From the NCBI GenBank assembly GCA_040753795.1, contig JBFMDX010000011.1, positions 1 to 64,000 on the forward strand: a DNA stretch of 64,000 nucleotides. Reading direction: 5' to 3'. Shown piece after piece: positions 17,419 through 28,745 of the stretch (positions are counted from its first letter, which is position 1; each line of letters opens with the position of its first letter). The translations under genes and the position numbers were made by a program. The DNA comes from Thermodesulfobacteriota bacterium. GTDB taxonomy: Bacteria; Desulfobacterota; Desulfobacteria; Desulfobacterales; Desulfosudaceae. The notes below the pieces were generated by a model. That model saw only the letters and a program-made list of their open reading frames with translations, did no database searches and was not told the origin of the DNA.

Positions 17419-18710
17419 ACGATATTCCCGCACCCGGAACCCGTCAACCCGCCAGCCTGGAACAACTGCTTGACACCCGCGCCGGGAAACGCTTCGGACG
17501 ACGCGGCCTGTGGCTGGCCGGCGCCCTGACGCTGATCGTCGGCGCGGTCCTGCTTTTTTTCCTGCTCTCCGACGACAACGCCACCGCCGACCGCTACAAA
17601 ACCGAAGCGGTCGAGACCGGTACCCTGGTGGTCAAGGTATCGGCCACCGGCAACCTGCAGCCGACCAACCAGGTTAAGGTGGGCAGCGAACTGTCCGGCA
17701 TCATCGAGCAGGTCTTTGTCGACGACAATGACCGGGTGGAAAAAGGACAGGAACTGGCCCGGCTGGACCTGTCCAAGCTGCGGGACGCGGTGGCCAGATC
17801 GCGGGCCGCGCTGGCTTCCGCCGAAGCGGGCGTCCTGCAGGCCCGGGCCACGGTGGCCGAAAAACAGGCCGGCCTGGCCCGTCTCCGGGAGGTGTCGCGG
17901 ATCTCCGGGGGAAAAGTGCCCTCGGCCGAGGAAATGGACATGGCCGAAGCTGATGTAAAGCGCGCCGAAGCGGACGAGGCTGCCGCCCTGGCCGCGGTGG
18001 CCCAGGCCGGGGCTACCCTCCAGTCCGGAGAAACAGACCTGGCCAAGGCCAGCATCCGTTCACCCATCAACGGCGTGGTCCTGAGCCGTGAAGTGGAGCC
18101 GGGACAGACGGTGGCCGCCTCCTTCCAGGCGCCGGTGCTGTTCACCCTGGCCGAAGACCTGACCCGGATGGAACTCCAGGTGGACATCGACGAAGCCGAC
18201 GTGGGTCAGGTCAGGGAAGGACAGCAGGCCACGTTCAGCGTGGATGCCTGGCCGGGCCGCCAGTACACCGCCGTCATCACCCGGGTCGGCTACGGTTCTC
18301 AGGAAGAGAACGGCGTTATCTCCTATCCCGCCGTCCTGCGGGTCGACAATGATGACCTGAGCCTCCGGCCCGGCATGACCGGTACCGCCGAGATCACCAC
18401 CCTGACCCGCGAGAACGCCCTGCTGGCGCCCAACGCGGCCCTCCGTTTCTCCCCGCCGGAGATTGACGCTACGGAAAAGGACGGAGGCGGAGGGTTAGCC
18501 AGAATGCTGATCCCGCAACGGCCGCGGCAGGCACGCAAGGTGGTGACGACCGATAAGGGCCAGGCCCGCGTCTGGGTGCTGCGGGACGGCCGGCCTGAAG
18601 CGGTTTCCGTCCAGGCCGGCGCCAGCAACGGCCGCTTTACCGAAATCACCGGCGGCGACATCAAGGCCGGTCAGCAGGTTATCACCGAAACCAGCGGCGA
18701 GGCCCCATGA
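17415..18710 (+). CDS. MacA-like periplasmic adaptor (membrane fusion protein)
   Basis: A 431-residue HlyD/MacA-type adaptor. It has a membrane anchor at about residues 33-53, a biotinyl-lipoyl half (VKVGSELSGIIEQVFVDDNDRVEKGQ), a long coiled-coil hairpin (about 110-210), the second lipoyl half (IRSPINGVVLSREVEPGQTV) and beta-barrel domains. It should link the ABC permease pair to the outer-membrane channel. It overlaps its neighbours at both ends by ATGA, so the operon is tightly coupled. Confidence 0.93.
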   Translation: MNDIPAPGTRQPASLEQLLDTRAGKRFGRRGLWLAGALTLIVGAVLLFFLLSDDNATADRYKTEAVETGTLVVKVSATGNLQPTNQVKVGSELSGIIEQVFVDDNDRVEKGQELARLDLSKLRDAVARSRAALASAEAGVLQARATVAEKQAGLARLREVSRISGGKVPSAEEMDMAEADVKRAEADEAAALAAVAQAGATLQSGETDLAKASIRSPINGVVLSREVEPGQTVAASFQAPVLFTLAEDLTRMELQVDIDEADVGQVREGQQATFSVDAWPGRQYTAVITRVGYGSQEENGVISYPAVLRVDNDDLSLRPGMTGTAEITTLTRENALLAPNAALRFSPPEIDATEKDGGGGLARMLIPQRPRQARKVVTTDKGQARVWVLRDGRPEAVSVQAGASNGRFTEITGGDIKAGQQVITETSGEAP

Positions 18711-19411
18711 GCGAGACCGCCCTCATCCGGCTGGCCGGCATCACCAAAACCTACGGCAGCGGGCAGGCCGCCCTGCGGGCACTCAACGGCATCGACCTGA
18801 CCGTGGCGACCGGCGATTTTGTGGCCATCATGGGCCACAGCGGCTCCGGCAAATCCACCGCCATGAACATCATCGGCTGCCTGGACACGCCCACCAGCGG
18901 CAGCTATGAATTTCAGGGCGTGCACGTGGAGCGATTGTCCCGCCGGCAGCTTGCCCTGGTCCGGCGATATTACATCGGCTTTGTTTTCCAGGGGTTCAAC
19001 CTGCTGGCGCGCACCACCGCCCTGGAAAACGTAGAACTGCCTCTGATCTACCGCGGCGAAGCCGCCGCCGCCCGCCACGCCGCGGCGCGTACCACCCTGG
19101 CCCAGGTGGGGCTGACGGGCTGGGAGCACCACACCCCGGCCGAGCTGTCCGGCGGGCAGCAGCAGCGGGTGGCCATTGCCCGGGCCATCGTCACCCGGCC
19201 GGCCCTGCTCCTGGCCGACGAACCCACCGGTAATCTCGACACCGCCACCAGCCGGGAGATCATGGAGCTGATTGTGAATCTCAACCGGGAACTGGGCGTC
19301 ACCGTCATCATGGTGACCCACGAACCCGACATCGCCGCTCATGCCCGGCGCGTGATCCGATTCGTCGACGGCCGGGTGGAAAGCGACCGGGAAAACGGAG
19401 AGGCCGCCTGA
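18707..19411 (+). CDS. MacB/LolD-type ABC ATPase
   Basis: A 234-residue ATPase with Walker A GHSGSGKST, signature LSGGQQQRVAIARAI, Walker B LLLADEPTGNLD and switch histidine in VTHEPDIAAHA. It belongs to the MacB/LolD/FtsE group. In E. coli MacB the ATPase and permease are fused; here they are separate neighbouring genes. It overlaps the adaptor gene before it and the permease gene after it. Confidence 0.93.
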   Translation: MSETALIRLAGITKTYGSGQAALRALNGIDLTVATGDFVAIMGHSGSGKSTAMNIIGCLDTPTSGSYEFQGVHVERLSRRQLALVRRYYIGFVFQGFNLLARTTALENVELPLIYRGEAAAARHAAARTTLAQVGLTGWEHHTPAELSGGQQQRVAIARAIVTRPALLLADEPTGNLDTATSREIMELIVNLNRELGVTVIMVTHEPDIAAHARRVIRFVDGRVESDRENGEAA

Positions 19412-20613
19412 TGATCGCCAATACCCTGCTGCTCTCCATCCGTGCCATCCGGCGCAACCTGCTGCGGTCCTTTCTCACGGTCCTGGGCATCGTCATCGGC
19501 GTGGCTGCCGTCATCACCATGGTTACCCTGGGCAACGGCGCCACCCGGTCCGTGACCGACCAGATCGCCAGCATGGGCAGCAATCTGCTGATCGCCATTC
19601 CGGGCCAGCGGTTCGGCCCCGGTTCCGAAGGCGCCCCCAGCTTCAAAAGCGCGGACATAGAGGCCGTCCGGGACCAGATATCCGGCGTCGAACGGATCGC
19701 GCCCATGGTCAGCAAAGGGGTTACCGCCGTGGTTCAGGCCGGCAACTGGGCGACCGTGGTGTACGGCACCACCAATGATTATTTACCGGCCGGCAACTGG
19801 GAGCTGGCCGCCGGCCGCGATTTTTCCGAAACCGAAGAACGGTCCGGAAAGGCGGTGTGCGTTATCGGGGAAACGGTCCGGGACAAACTGTTCGGCCGGC
19901 AGAACCCGGTCGGCAGCGAAATCCGCATCAAGCAGTTCTCCTGCCAGGTGGTCGGCCTGCTCCGGCCCAAGGGACAGTCGGCCATGGGACACGACCAGGA
20001 CGATATCGTCGTCCTGCCGCTGCGGACCGTGCAGCGGCGCCTGTCCGGCAACCAGGACATCAACCGGCTGATCATTTCCGTACGCGACCCGTCCGCCATC
20101 GACGCGGTCAAGGATCAACTCACCCTGCTGCTGCGGGAGCGGCGCAAGATCGGCATCAACGAGGAAGACGATTTCCGCGTCATGGACACCCGCCAGATCG
20201 CCGAGGCCCTGACCAGCACCACCCGCATCATGACCATGCTGCTGGGGGCCGTGGCCGCGGTGAGTCTGCTGGTGGGCGGCATCGGCATCATGAACATCAT
20301 GCTGGTGTCGGTCACCGAGCGGACCCGGGAGATCGGCATCCGGCTGGCCATCGGCGCCCTGGAGCGGGAAGTGCTGCTGCAGTTTCTGGTGGAAGCCGTG
20401 GCCCTGTCCTGCCTGGGCGGCCTGATCGGCATCGTTCTGGCCACGGTGGTCTCCATTTTACTGGCCGACCTGATGAAGGTTCCCTATCTCTTCAACCCCG
20501 GCATCAACCTGCTGTCTTTTCTGTTTTCCGGGGCCATCGGCGTCATCTTCGGTTATTTTCCGGCCCGCCGGGCGGCCCGGTTGAATCCTATCGACGCCCT
20601 GCGCCACGAATAA
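19411..20613 (+). CDS. MacB-type ABC permease
   Basis: A 400-residue permease with the type VII (mechanotransmission) layout. There is one N-terminal membrane segment after SIRAIRRNLLRSFLTVLGI, a periplasmic MacB_PCD domain (about residues 45-240), then three C-terminal membrane segments containing GGIGIMNIMLVSVTERTREI and the coupling-helix sequence after them. The ending PARRAARLNPIDALRHE is the family C-terminus. Together with the three preceding genes it forms a complete MacAB-TolC-type exporter for drugs, peptides or lipids; the substrate cannot be read from sequence. Confidence 0.93.
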   Translation: MIANTLLLSIRAIRRNLLRSFLTVLGIVIGVAAVITMVTLGNGATRSVTDQIASMGSNLLIAIPGQRFGPGSEGAPSFKSADIEAVRDQISGVERIAPMVSKGVTAVVQAGNWATVVYGTTNDYLPAGNWELAAGRDFSETEERSGKAVCVIGETVRDKLFGRQNPVGSEIRIKQFSCQVVGLLRPKGQSAMGHDQDDIVVLPLRTVQRRLSGNQDINRLIISVRDPSAIDAVKDQLTLLLRERRKIGINEEDDFRVMDTRQIAEALTSTTRIMTMLLGAVAAVSLLVGGIGIMNIMLVSVTERTREIGIRLAIGALEREVLLQFLVEAVALSCLGGLIGIVLATVVSILLADLMKVPYLFNPGINLLSFLFSGAIGVIFGYFPARRAARLNPIDALRHE

Positions 20614-20620
20614 TGAAGGG

Positions 20621-20655
20621 CACCTTGAGATCATCTTTGATCTGGGGTTGGTATC
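20621..20655 (+). repeat. Remnant of the 24541-24664 repeat element
   Basis: CCTTGAGATCATCTTTGATC at 20623-20642 is identical to 24633-24652, and the following bases (GGGGTTGGTAT) loosely match the right terminus of that element. Only the right end remains. It lies just after the efflux operon, between convergent genes. Confidence 0.6.
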
Positions 20656-20675
20656 ATTCAGCGCTTCGGTATGGA

Positions 20676-20691
20676 TCAAGGGGCCCCTTGA
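20676..20691. repeat. Perfect 16-bp palindrome
   Basis: TCAAGGGGCCCCTTGA reads the same on both strands. It lies in the 135-bp gap between the convergent efflux permease and hybrid kinase genes. It has no loop or T-run, so it does not look like a standard terminator; its role is unknown. Confidence 0.5.
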
Positions 20692-20748
20692 ATCCTTGAA
20701 CCCTCCGTACCAACGAAATTTGGAGAAGAACCAAAGATAGGAAGACGG

Positions 20749-22647
20749 TCAATCATCGGCCAGAACGCGCGTGAGCTCGGCCTCCAGGGCGGCCATGGTG
20801 AACGGTTTGACCAGTCCCCCGGCAAAACCATAGTCACGGTAATTGGACAGAACCGGGTCAGAGGAGTAGCCGCTGGAGACAATGGCCCGGGCGCCAGGGT
20901 CAACAGCCAGGATCTTTTGCACGGCTTCCCTTCCGCCCATGCCGCCGGGAACGGTCAGGTCCAGAATCACCAGATCAAAGGGGCTGCCCTGTTCCATGGT
21001 CGCGGTATATTGCGCTACGGCGTCCTGACCATCCCTGGAGACTTCCACGGAATGTCCGAAAGTATTCAGCATGCTTACGCCCAGTTTCCGGATGGCCTCA
21101 TTGTCGTCCATGAACAGGATACGCCGGGGCTTTCGACCGGCGGGTTCTTCGGCCCGGGAAACCTGCCGCGGGGATTCGATCGCGGCCGCCGGATCGGCCG
21201 GGAAAAAAATCGTGAAAATGGTGCCGACATCAGGCGTTGAGTCTACACGGATGAGCCCGCCGTGGCGGGTGATGACGCCATGGGCAACGGCCAGCCCCAG
21301 GCCGCTTCCGTTCTGTTTGGTGGTAAAATACGGATCAAATATCCGGTCGATGATTTTGGCCGGGATGCCGGTGCCTTCGTCGCGGATGGACAGGCGGACC
21401 CATGGACCGGACGGGGATAGCGCCCGGCTTTCCCCGGGATTGTCCATATTGACCGCGGACACATGGAGACAGCCGCCGGCCGGCATAGCCTGGACGGCGT
21501 TGATGATGAGGTTGGCCAGCACCTGGCCGATCTGCCCCTTGTCCGCCCGAACCGGCCAGAGGTCCGGCGGCAGATCAAAATGCGGCAGTACATTGCTGCC
21601 GCTCAAATGAAAAGAAACCGCCTCTCTGACCATTTCCCGGACATCCACGACCTCCCGTACGGGATCGCCGCCCCGGGCAAAGGTCAGCAGTTGTCCGGTC
21701 AGGCGCCGGGCCCGCTCCAGGGCGCCGCCGGCGTTGTCCAGATAGCGCCCGGAGGGGTGGCTGTCCGGCAGGCCCATCCGGGCCATTTCGATATTGCCGA
21801 ACACGCCCATGAGCAGGTTATTGAAGTCGTGGGCGATACCGCCGGCGATGGTGCCCAGGCTTTCCAGTTTCTGCCGGCGCAGCCGTTCCCTTTCGGCGTT
21901 GCGGCGTTCGGTGACGTCGGAAAACAGGCCGATATTGTGCTCCCGGCCGTTTAAATCCACCCGGGCCGTGTTGATATCGGCGTAAATGACGCTGCCGTCC
22001 TTTCGCCGGCAGGCGATGTCCGGAGCAAGTGTTTTCTCTCCGCGGGCCTGGGCTTCGAATTCGGAAATGGTATGGGCCAGGCTCTCCGGCGGATGAATGT
22101 CCTTTAAACCCAGAAGCGTGAGTTCCTGCTCCGTGTATCCCAGCATCCGGCAGATGGCCGGATTGGCATAGACAAACTGCCGGGTCTCAAGGTCCGCCAC
22201 CAGGATGCCTTCGGCGGCATTGTTAAACAGCGCCCGGAAACGGGCTTCGCTTTCCCGCAGTTGATGCTCGATCCGCTTGCGTTCGGTAATATCCCTGACA
22301 ATGGCCAGCAGGAGGTCCCGGTCTCCATGCCGGATGCGGCCGGTAGAGATTTCCACCGGATAAACCGATCCGTTCTTATGGAGGTGCTCGCCCTCGACCG
22401 TGAACCGGTGGCCGTCGTCCCATTGCCGCCACTGGGCCAGAATATCATCCTGGTTGGTTCTGTCCCCGTGAAGGTCAAAAACGGTCAGCCCCAGCAGTTC
22501 CTCCCGGCTGTATCCGGACTGGAGGCAGGCCATGCGGTTGACGTCCAGGATGCGGCCGTCCAGATCGTGAAGATAGATCCCCTCCACGGACTGATCGAAC
22601 AGGGCACGGTATTTGTCTTCGACTCTGTCTTGCTTTTCGTCTGTCAA
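20749..22647 (-). CDS. PAS-PAS hybrid histidine kinase with receiver
   Basis: A 632-residue soluble sensor. PAS1 covers about residues 10-120 (KYRALFDQSVEGIYLHDLDG), PAS2 about 130-245, the HisKA phosphoacceptor is in GTIAGGIAHDFNNLLMG, HATPase boxes are NLIINAVQAMPAGG, DEGTGIP and GSGLGLAVAHGV, and the C-terminal receiver (about 505-630) has the acidic pair DD and the phosphoacceptor in LVILDLTVPGG. No membrane segment or DNA-binding output is present, so it relays phosphate to an unknown partner. The start at 22647 is a TTG without a clear ribosome site and is uncertain. Confidence 0.87.
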   Translation of the reverse strand: MTDEKQDRVEDKYRALFDQSVEGIYLHDLDGRILDVNRMACLQSGYSREELLGLTVFDLHGDRTNQDDILAQWRQWDDGHRFTVEGEHLHKNGSVYPVEISTGRIRHGDRDLLLAIVRDITERKRIEHQLRESEARFRALFNNAAEGILVADLETRQFVYANPAICRMLGYTEQELTLLGLKDIHPPESLAHTISEFEAQARGEKTLAPDIACRRKDGSVIYADINTARVDLNGREHNIGLFSDVTERRNAERERLRRQKLESLGTIAGGIAHDFNNLLMGVFGNIEMARMGLPDSHPSGRYLDNAGGALERARRLTGQLLTFARGGDPVREVVDVREMVREAVSFHLSGSNVLPHFDLPPDLWPVRADKGQIGQVLANLIINAVQAMPAGGCLHVSAVNMDNPGESRALSPSGPWVRLSIRDEGTGIPAKIIDRIFDPYFTTKQNGSGLGLAVAHGVITRHGGLIRVDSTPDVGTIFTIFFPADPAAAIESPRQVSRAEEPAGRKPRRILFMDDNEAIRKLGVSMLNTFGHSVEVSRDGQDAVAQYTATMEQGSPFDLVILDLTVPGGMGGREAVQKILAVDPGARAIVSSGYSSDPVLSNYRDYGFAGGLVKPFTMAALEAELTRVLADD

Positions 22648-22858
22648 GGCGGACTTGATCCTGAATGCTGATAATGATGATGATTTATTGTTATTTTATA
22701 TTATTATTCTGTTAAAAGTCAACCCGTGCGGTCAATTTCCCGCCTGTCCGAATCACGATCGAAAACCGGGTCGCAAAATGAAACGTTTGGCACCTGTCCG
22801 GTTTTGTGATAATTTCTCTTGGCCATACAACCAAAAATCAAAAAGTCCAGGAGCGGAT

Positions 22859-24540
<1,682 letters not shown>

Positions 24541-24541
<1 letters not shown>

Positions 24542-24664
24542 TATCAATTCCGGATCAAAGCGCTCTCTTCGTTGACTGCGTCGTCGGCTCCTCGACGTAT
24601 TACCATACGCCTGCGTCGCCTCCTCCTGGCCGCCTTGAGATCATCTTTGATCCGAAATTGATAT
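24541..24664. mobile_element. MITE-like element with 20-bp terminal inverted repeats
   Basis: The left terminus (24541-24560) and right terminus (24645-24664) are inverted copies matching at 19 of 20 positions (ATATCAATTCCGGATCAAAG against its near complement). About 84 bp lie between them, without an open frame. The left end falls on the last base of the ettA stop codon. A partial copy lies at 20621-20655, so the unit is repeated. It could be a miniature transposable element or a REP-like structural repeat; the family is not identified. Confidence 0.65.
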
Positions 24665-24677
24665 AAACCACGGAAAA

Positions 24678-26060
24678 TCAGATTTTTTCCGAGCAAACCG
24701 GCATGAAAACGCGGAAAGCGCTGCCCTGGCCGGGGCGGCTGTCGATTTCGATTTTCATGTCCGATTCACGGACGATGGTGTGAACGATGGAAAGCCCCAG
24801 GCCGGTCCCCTCGCCCACGGGCTTGGTGGTGTAAAACGGTTCCAGGCAGCGCTCGGCCTCGTCGGCGCTCATGCCGATGCCGTTGTCCCTGACCTCCAGC
24901 ACGACCCGGCCGCTGCCGTTATCGGAAACCAGGCGGACGGCAACGGCCTTGCGGAACTCCCCGCCCGCGTTCTTCTTCCTTGCCTCCACGGCGTACCGGG
25001 CGTTGGACAGCAGGTTGACCACGATCTGCTCCAGCTTCTGGGCGTTGGCGCGGATGTCCGGCAGCCCGTCGGCGATCTCCACCGTCAGGTCGATTTCATG
25101 GATGCGGAACTGTTCCCGGAAAAAGGACAGGGCATCCTCCACCGGCCCGGCCGGTGAAATGATTGCCTCGGCGCTGCTGCCGGCCCGGACAAAGGAGCGC
25201 ATGTTGTCGATGATGCGGGAGGCCCGCTGGACCTGCTGCACGATCTTGCCGGCAGCCCGGGCTTCCATGGATTCCTCGCCTTGCTTTTCAAAATAACGGT
25301 TCAGCCCGTCCGACGCCATGCGGATGATGGCCAGGGGCTGGTTGATCTCGTGGGCGATGCCCGAAGCCATCTCGCCCATGGCCGTCAGGCGCCCGGCGTG
25401 AATCATCTGGGCCTGCTGCTCCAGCAGTTCGGTTTCGGTCCTCTGGATGCGGCGGAGCTGGCCGATCATCAGCCGCCAGATAACGATGAGCACCAGAAAG
25501 CCCCCGGTCAGGCCGATGAAATAGGCAGACCGCACCTCCGCCTTGAACCGCGTGAGAAAGACCCGGGAGTTGTGAATGCGGACAACGCCCATGAGTTCCC
25601 GCCCGCCGGACGAGTACAGGGGGATCTCGGACACGAACACCGCTGTGGCGTCCATCTTCCCCGACTCCATGTCCAGGCTCTTTTCGGACGCCGGGATGAC
25701 GCTGTAGTCCACCGCCAGGGCCGCGCCCTCGACAAAGGGGGTGCCGTCGTCCGGGTCCTGGAGCAGCAGCAGCCGGTCCAGGGCCGTCCGCAGGTCCGCC
25801 TCAATGGCCGGCGGCGCGGGCCGGGTCATGAGGTTTTCCAGGAGGACGGCCAGTTCCTGGGTATGGGACCGGGCCAGGGAACGGGCCGTGACTTCGGCCT
25901 TGCGGGTAAGGAGCGGCTCCAGGATCCGGACCCAGTAGAGGACCATCATGCCTTCCAGGGTCAGGGTCAGCACGAGAAACATGAGTGTCAGCCAGGTCTG
26001 GAGACGCGCCCATCCCGATGAACGCAGTGTTCCGTCCCGGCTTTTCCCTTGTTTACTCAT
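24678..26060 (-). CDS. Membrane sensor histidine kinase
   Basis: A 460-residue kinase. A membrane segment lies at about residues 22-45, an extracytoplasmic sensor of about 120 residues follows, and a second membrane segment lies near 180-200. The cytoplasmic kinase has its phosphoacceptor in MASGIAHEINQPLAIIRMASDG (DctB/NtrB-like group) and the ATP-binding boxes NLLSNARYAVEARKK, DNGIGM and GEGTGLGLSIVH. The start at 26060 overlaps the YfiR-like gene by 8 bp. It has no receiver domain, so it should act on a separate regulator; the regulator at 32100-32930 on the same strand is a candidate. Confidence 0.87.
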   Translation of the reverse strand: MSKQGKSRDGTLRSSGWARLQTWLTLMFLVLTLTLEGMMVLYWVRILEPLLTRKAEVTARSLARSHTQELAVLLENLMTRPAPPAIEADLRTALDRLLLLQDPDDGTPFVEGAALAVDYSVIPASEKSLDMESGKMDATAVFVSEIPLYSSGGRELMGVVRIHNSRVFLTRFKAEVRSAYFIGLTGGFLVLIVIWRLMIGQLRRIQRTETELLEQQAQMIHAGRLTAMGEMASGIAHEINQPLAIIRMASDGLNRYFEKQGEESMEARAAGKIVQQVQRASRIIDNMRSFVRAGSSAEAIISPAGPVEDALSFFREQFRIHEIDLTVEIADGLPDIRANAQKLEQIVVNLLSNARYAVEARKKNAGGEFRKAVAVRLVSDNGSGRVVLEVRDNGIGMSADEAERCLEPFYTTKPVGEGTGLGLSIVHTIVRESDMKIEIDSRPGQGSAFRVFMPVCSEKI

Positions 26061-26637
26061 ACACGACGGCCACTTGCAGGAAGAAGGGTTTGAGACGCAG
26101 GCCCGAAGCGCGGACGGCCTCGAGATTGACATAGGGCTGGATGCGGTCGCTCACGCGGATGCCGGCGGCGGCGCCGTTTTCCACATCTCCCTCGAAGGGA
26201 GAAAAAAGGAGGATGCCCCGTTCCCGGCAGAAGGCGGCCACCCGTTCCAGGTCGTCCCCCGCGGACTGGGTCAGGAAAACCCCGGCCGGCGACAGGGCGC
26301 CCAGGTTGTCCAGGGAGTCCAGCCCCGCTGTTTCAATTCGCAGGGAGAGGCCGCGGACGCGGTCGATCCGGCGCAGGCGGTCGGCCATGTCAAGGGCCGT
26401 GGCCGGGTCGTCCCGGTAAAGCAGGAGAACCGGCAGCGCGCCGGAGGCGTCCTGCCGGGCGGTGATATCCATGTCCGCCGCCAGCAGGGTCGGAAAAAGC
26501 TCCAGGCCGACCCATGCCCGGCGCACGTCCCGCTCGCCGCCGAACCCGGCCGCGGCCCACAGGCAGAGGACAAGGGCCAGGCACAGCGCCTTCAGCGGGC
26601 CCCTTCCTTCATGATATGTGGCATAGCGGTCGGACAT
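26053..26637 (-). CDS. YfiR-like periplasmic protein
   Basis: A 194-residue protein with a signal peptide (about residues 15-33, ALCLALVLCLWAAAGFGG). The mature part resembles the YfiR/DUF4154 family: a Rossmann-like repressor domain ending in a VSDRIQPYVNLEAVRASGLRLKPFFLQVA segment that matches the typical family ending. In Pseudomonas, YfiR sits in the periplasm and represses a cyclic-di-GMP cyclase. Here the next gene codes for a histidine kinase with a periplasmic loop, a plausible partner. It lies 17 bp after the TonB-dependent receptor gene. Confidence 0.8.
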   Translation of the reverse strand: MSDRYATYHEGRGPLKALCLALVLCLWAAAGFGGERDVRRAWVGLELFPTLLAADMDITARQDASGALPVLLLYRDDPATALDMADRLRRIDRVRGLSLRIETAGLDSLDNLGALSPAGVFLTQSAGDDLERVAAFCRERGILLFSPFEGDVENGAAAGIRVSDRIQPYVNLEAVRASGLRLKPFFLQVAVVYE

Positions 26638-26654
26638 GGGTGTCTCTTCTGTCG

Positions 26655-28724
26655 TTAAAATTCAAAACTCAGGCCGGTCCACCACCAGCGGGACAGGCGC
26701 TGCTCACCCGGCGGCAATCCGATCCCGCCGGGCTCATCCGAACGGTAAGCGAAAACGTCGCCGTAGCCGGGGTAACGGATGTCCTCGCCGGTGAGGTTTT
26801 TCACTCCCGCGCGCAGGGTAACGCCCCGCAGCCAGGCCAGGGTCAGCGTCGCCGTCAGGTCCAGCCGGTGGATCTCGTCCATGGCGGCGTCTCCCGTCAC
26901 ACAGGTTCCCGGCAGGAACCGGTGGGGATCCTCGAACCGGTAAAGCAGGGAAAGGGCCAGCGGCCGCCAGGGCCGCGCCGTCAGGATCAGGTTGGTCATC
27001 CAGTCGTTGACCCGGTCCGAGTCGTTCTCCAGGGTGTTTAAGGAAATATTGCCGTCAAAGGTCAGTTTTTCCGGGATCAGGGGGAATTCCACTTCGGCCT
27101 CGACCCCGCTGGAACGGATATCATCGTCTTCGGCAAGGGCATCCACGCCGCGCCCCGGGTCGATGAGCGAGTGATACAGGGTCACCCGGCCGAGACGGGG
27201 CCCGGACCGGCAGATATAGCCGAGCTCCAGGGTGTCGGCCCGGCCGGTCAGTTCGTCGTCCCAGTCGTATCCGTAAGCCCCGGCCAGGGTCATATCCATG
27301 AAGCCGGCCGGCCGGTAGGACCGCGCCACCTGGGCCTTGAGCACGTGGCTTGGGCCCGGCGGACCGCCCGGATCAAGACGCCAGACCGCCGCCAGCCGCG
27401 GCGTGGTGTAATCCCCGATATCGTTGTAATGATCGTAGCGCAGGCCCGCCGTCAGGGTGACAGGCTTTGCCACCCGGATTTCATCCTGGAGCGTCAGGCT
27501 GGTCAGGCGGCGTTGGGCGTCCCCGTAACGGATTTCATCGGCGCCTTCGCCCGCGGTGACGTCATCCAGGTTCGTCCGGATGAAATCGCCCTGGAGCAGC
27601 AGCGTCTGGGACTCCAGCATGTCGGCGGTAACGGAGGCCTGGCCCCGGAACTCGTTTTGGTCATAGTCGTAGCCGTAAAGGCAGGATTCCGACGCCGCGG
27701 CCGGATCAAAGGCGGCATAAAAATCACTGTCGGACCGGAAGCGGTTGACCTGCCACCCCAGGCCCCAGTTGACCCGGACCGTGTCGGAGGGATCAAAAAA
27801 ATGACGGGCGCTGATGCCTTCCAGGCGGGAATCGTAGAAATCGTTCTGCCGGTTGGAAAACCCGTGGGCCTGGACATCCAGGGCGCCCGCCCGCAGGGAG
27901 GCGATTCCGGACCCGTAGGTCTTGTCTTCGTCGGAGGACCCGCCCGGAGACCGGGCCAGGGGCGCCAGGCTTTCCGAAGCGAGGGCGTCCGGCGAGTCTT
28001 CCGATTCGTCCACCATGGCCGACGACAGGCCGGGGGCGGCGATGAGGGCGGCGCCGTCGGCTTTCTGCCCGGCCGCGTTGAGGCTGAAACGGACATCGCC
28101 GGTTTCGTTGTCCGCGCCGACCGCGCCGCCGGCGGTGTAAACGCCGTGATGCCCGACACCGCCGAACACCCGCCGGCCTTCCTTGCGGGTGATGATGTTA
28201 AGGACGCCGGCGTCGGCGAATTCGCCGTGGATGACCGAGACCGGTCCCCGCATGACCTCGATGCGGTCCACCTGCTCGATGGGCATGTTGGGTACCGGGT
28301 CCACGCCGAAAGCGGTGGTCAGGGGCGTGCCGTCCAGGAGGATTTTCACCTGGCCTGACGAGAACGCCCGGGGAACGCCGCGGATGACCATGCGCCAGAC
28401 ATTCTCGCCGGCCAGGGCCAGCCGCATGCCGGGCACCAGGGACACGGCCTCGGCCACGGTGCGGATGCCGCGGTTTTCCAGATCGTCGCCGTAGAGGACC
28501 GTGACCATGCCGGGCGTATCATCGGCGTTTAAGCGGGTGCGGGTGGCGATCTCCGTGAGATAGTCCAGGGTGCGGCAGAGGTCTTCCTCACCGGGGTCCG
28601 CCGCGGCGGGCGGGGTGCCGGCCGGAAGGTCCGGCCCGGCCAGGGACGGGAAAGCCCCGGTCAGCCACAGACCCAGGCAGAGCATCGCCGCCGTTAGCAC
28701 CCGGTGAAAAAGGCCTGGCCTCAT
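26655..28724 (-). CDS. TonB-dependent outer-membrane receptor
   Basis: A 689-residue receptor with a signal peptide (about residues 8-30), a region with LCRTLDYLTEIATRTRLNADDTPG before the plug, a plug domain (about 55-165, including GIRTVAEAVSLVPGMRL and VDRIEVMRGPVSVIHGEFADAGVLNIITRK), and a 22-strand-type barrel ending in WWWTGLSFEF with terminal Phe. It would import a ligand such as a metal chelate or vitamin using TonB energy. It is the first gene of a unit with the YfiR-like protein and kinase, suggesting its ligand or state is sensed. Confidence 0.88.
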   Translation of the reverse strand: MRPGLFHRVLTAAMLCLGLWLTGAFPSLAGPDLPAGTPPAAADPGEEDLCRTLDYLTEIATRTRLNADDTPGMVTVLYGDDLENRGIRTVAEAVSLVPGMRLALAGENVWRMVIRGVPRAFSSGQVKILLDGTPLTTAFGVDPVPNMPIEQVDRIEVMRGPVSVIHGEFADAGVLNIITRKEGRRVFGGVGHHGVYTAGGAVGADNETGDVRFSLNAAGQKADGAALIAAPGLSSAMVDESEDSPDALASESLAPLARSPGGSSDEDKTYGSGIASLRAGALDVQAHGFSNRQNDFYDSRLEGISARHFFDPSDTVRVNWGLGWQVNRFRSDSDFYAAFDPAAASESCLYGYDYDQNEFRGQASVTADMLESQTLLLQGDFIRTNLDDVTAGEGADEIRYGDAQRRLTSLTLQDEIRVAKPVTLTAGLRYDHYNDIGDYTTPRLAAVWRLDPGGPPGPSHVLKAQVARSYRPAGFMDMTLAGAYGYDWDDELTGRADTLELGYICRSGPRLGRVTLYHSLIDPGRGVDALAEDDDIRSSGVEAEVEFPLIPEKLTFDGNISLNTLENDSDRVNDWMTNLILTARPWRPLALSLLYRFEDPHRFLPGTCVTGDAAMDEIHRLDLTATLTLAWLRGVTLRAGVKNLTGEDIRYPGYGDVFAYRSDEPGGIGLPPGEQRLSRWWWTGLSFEF

Positions 28725-28745
28725 AGAAAAATCCGAAAAATGCGA

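Noticed and set aside
22613-22858. N-terminal extension of EttA by about 82 codons
   Set aside because: The family starts at MSTEPEKIIYTMMRVSKFY and a good ribosome site precedes that ATG; the upstream part is an AT-rich divergent promoter region.
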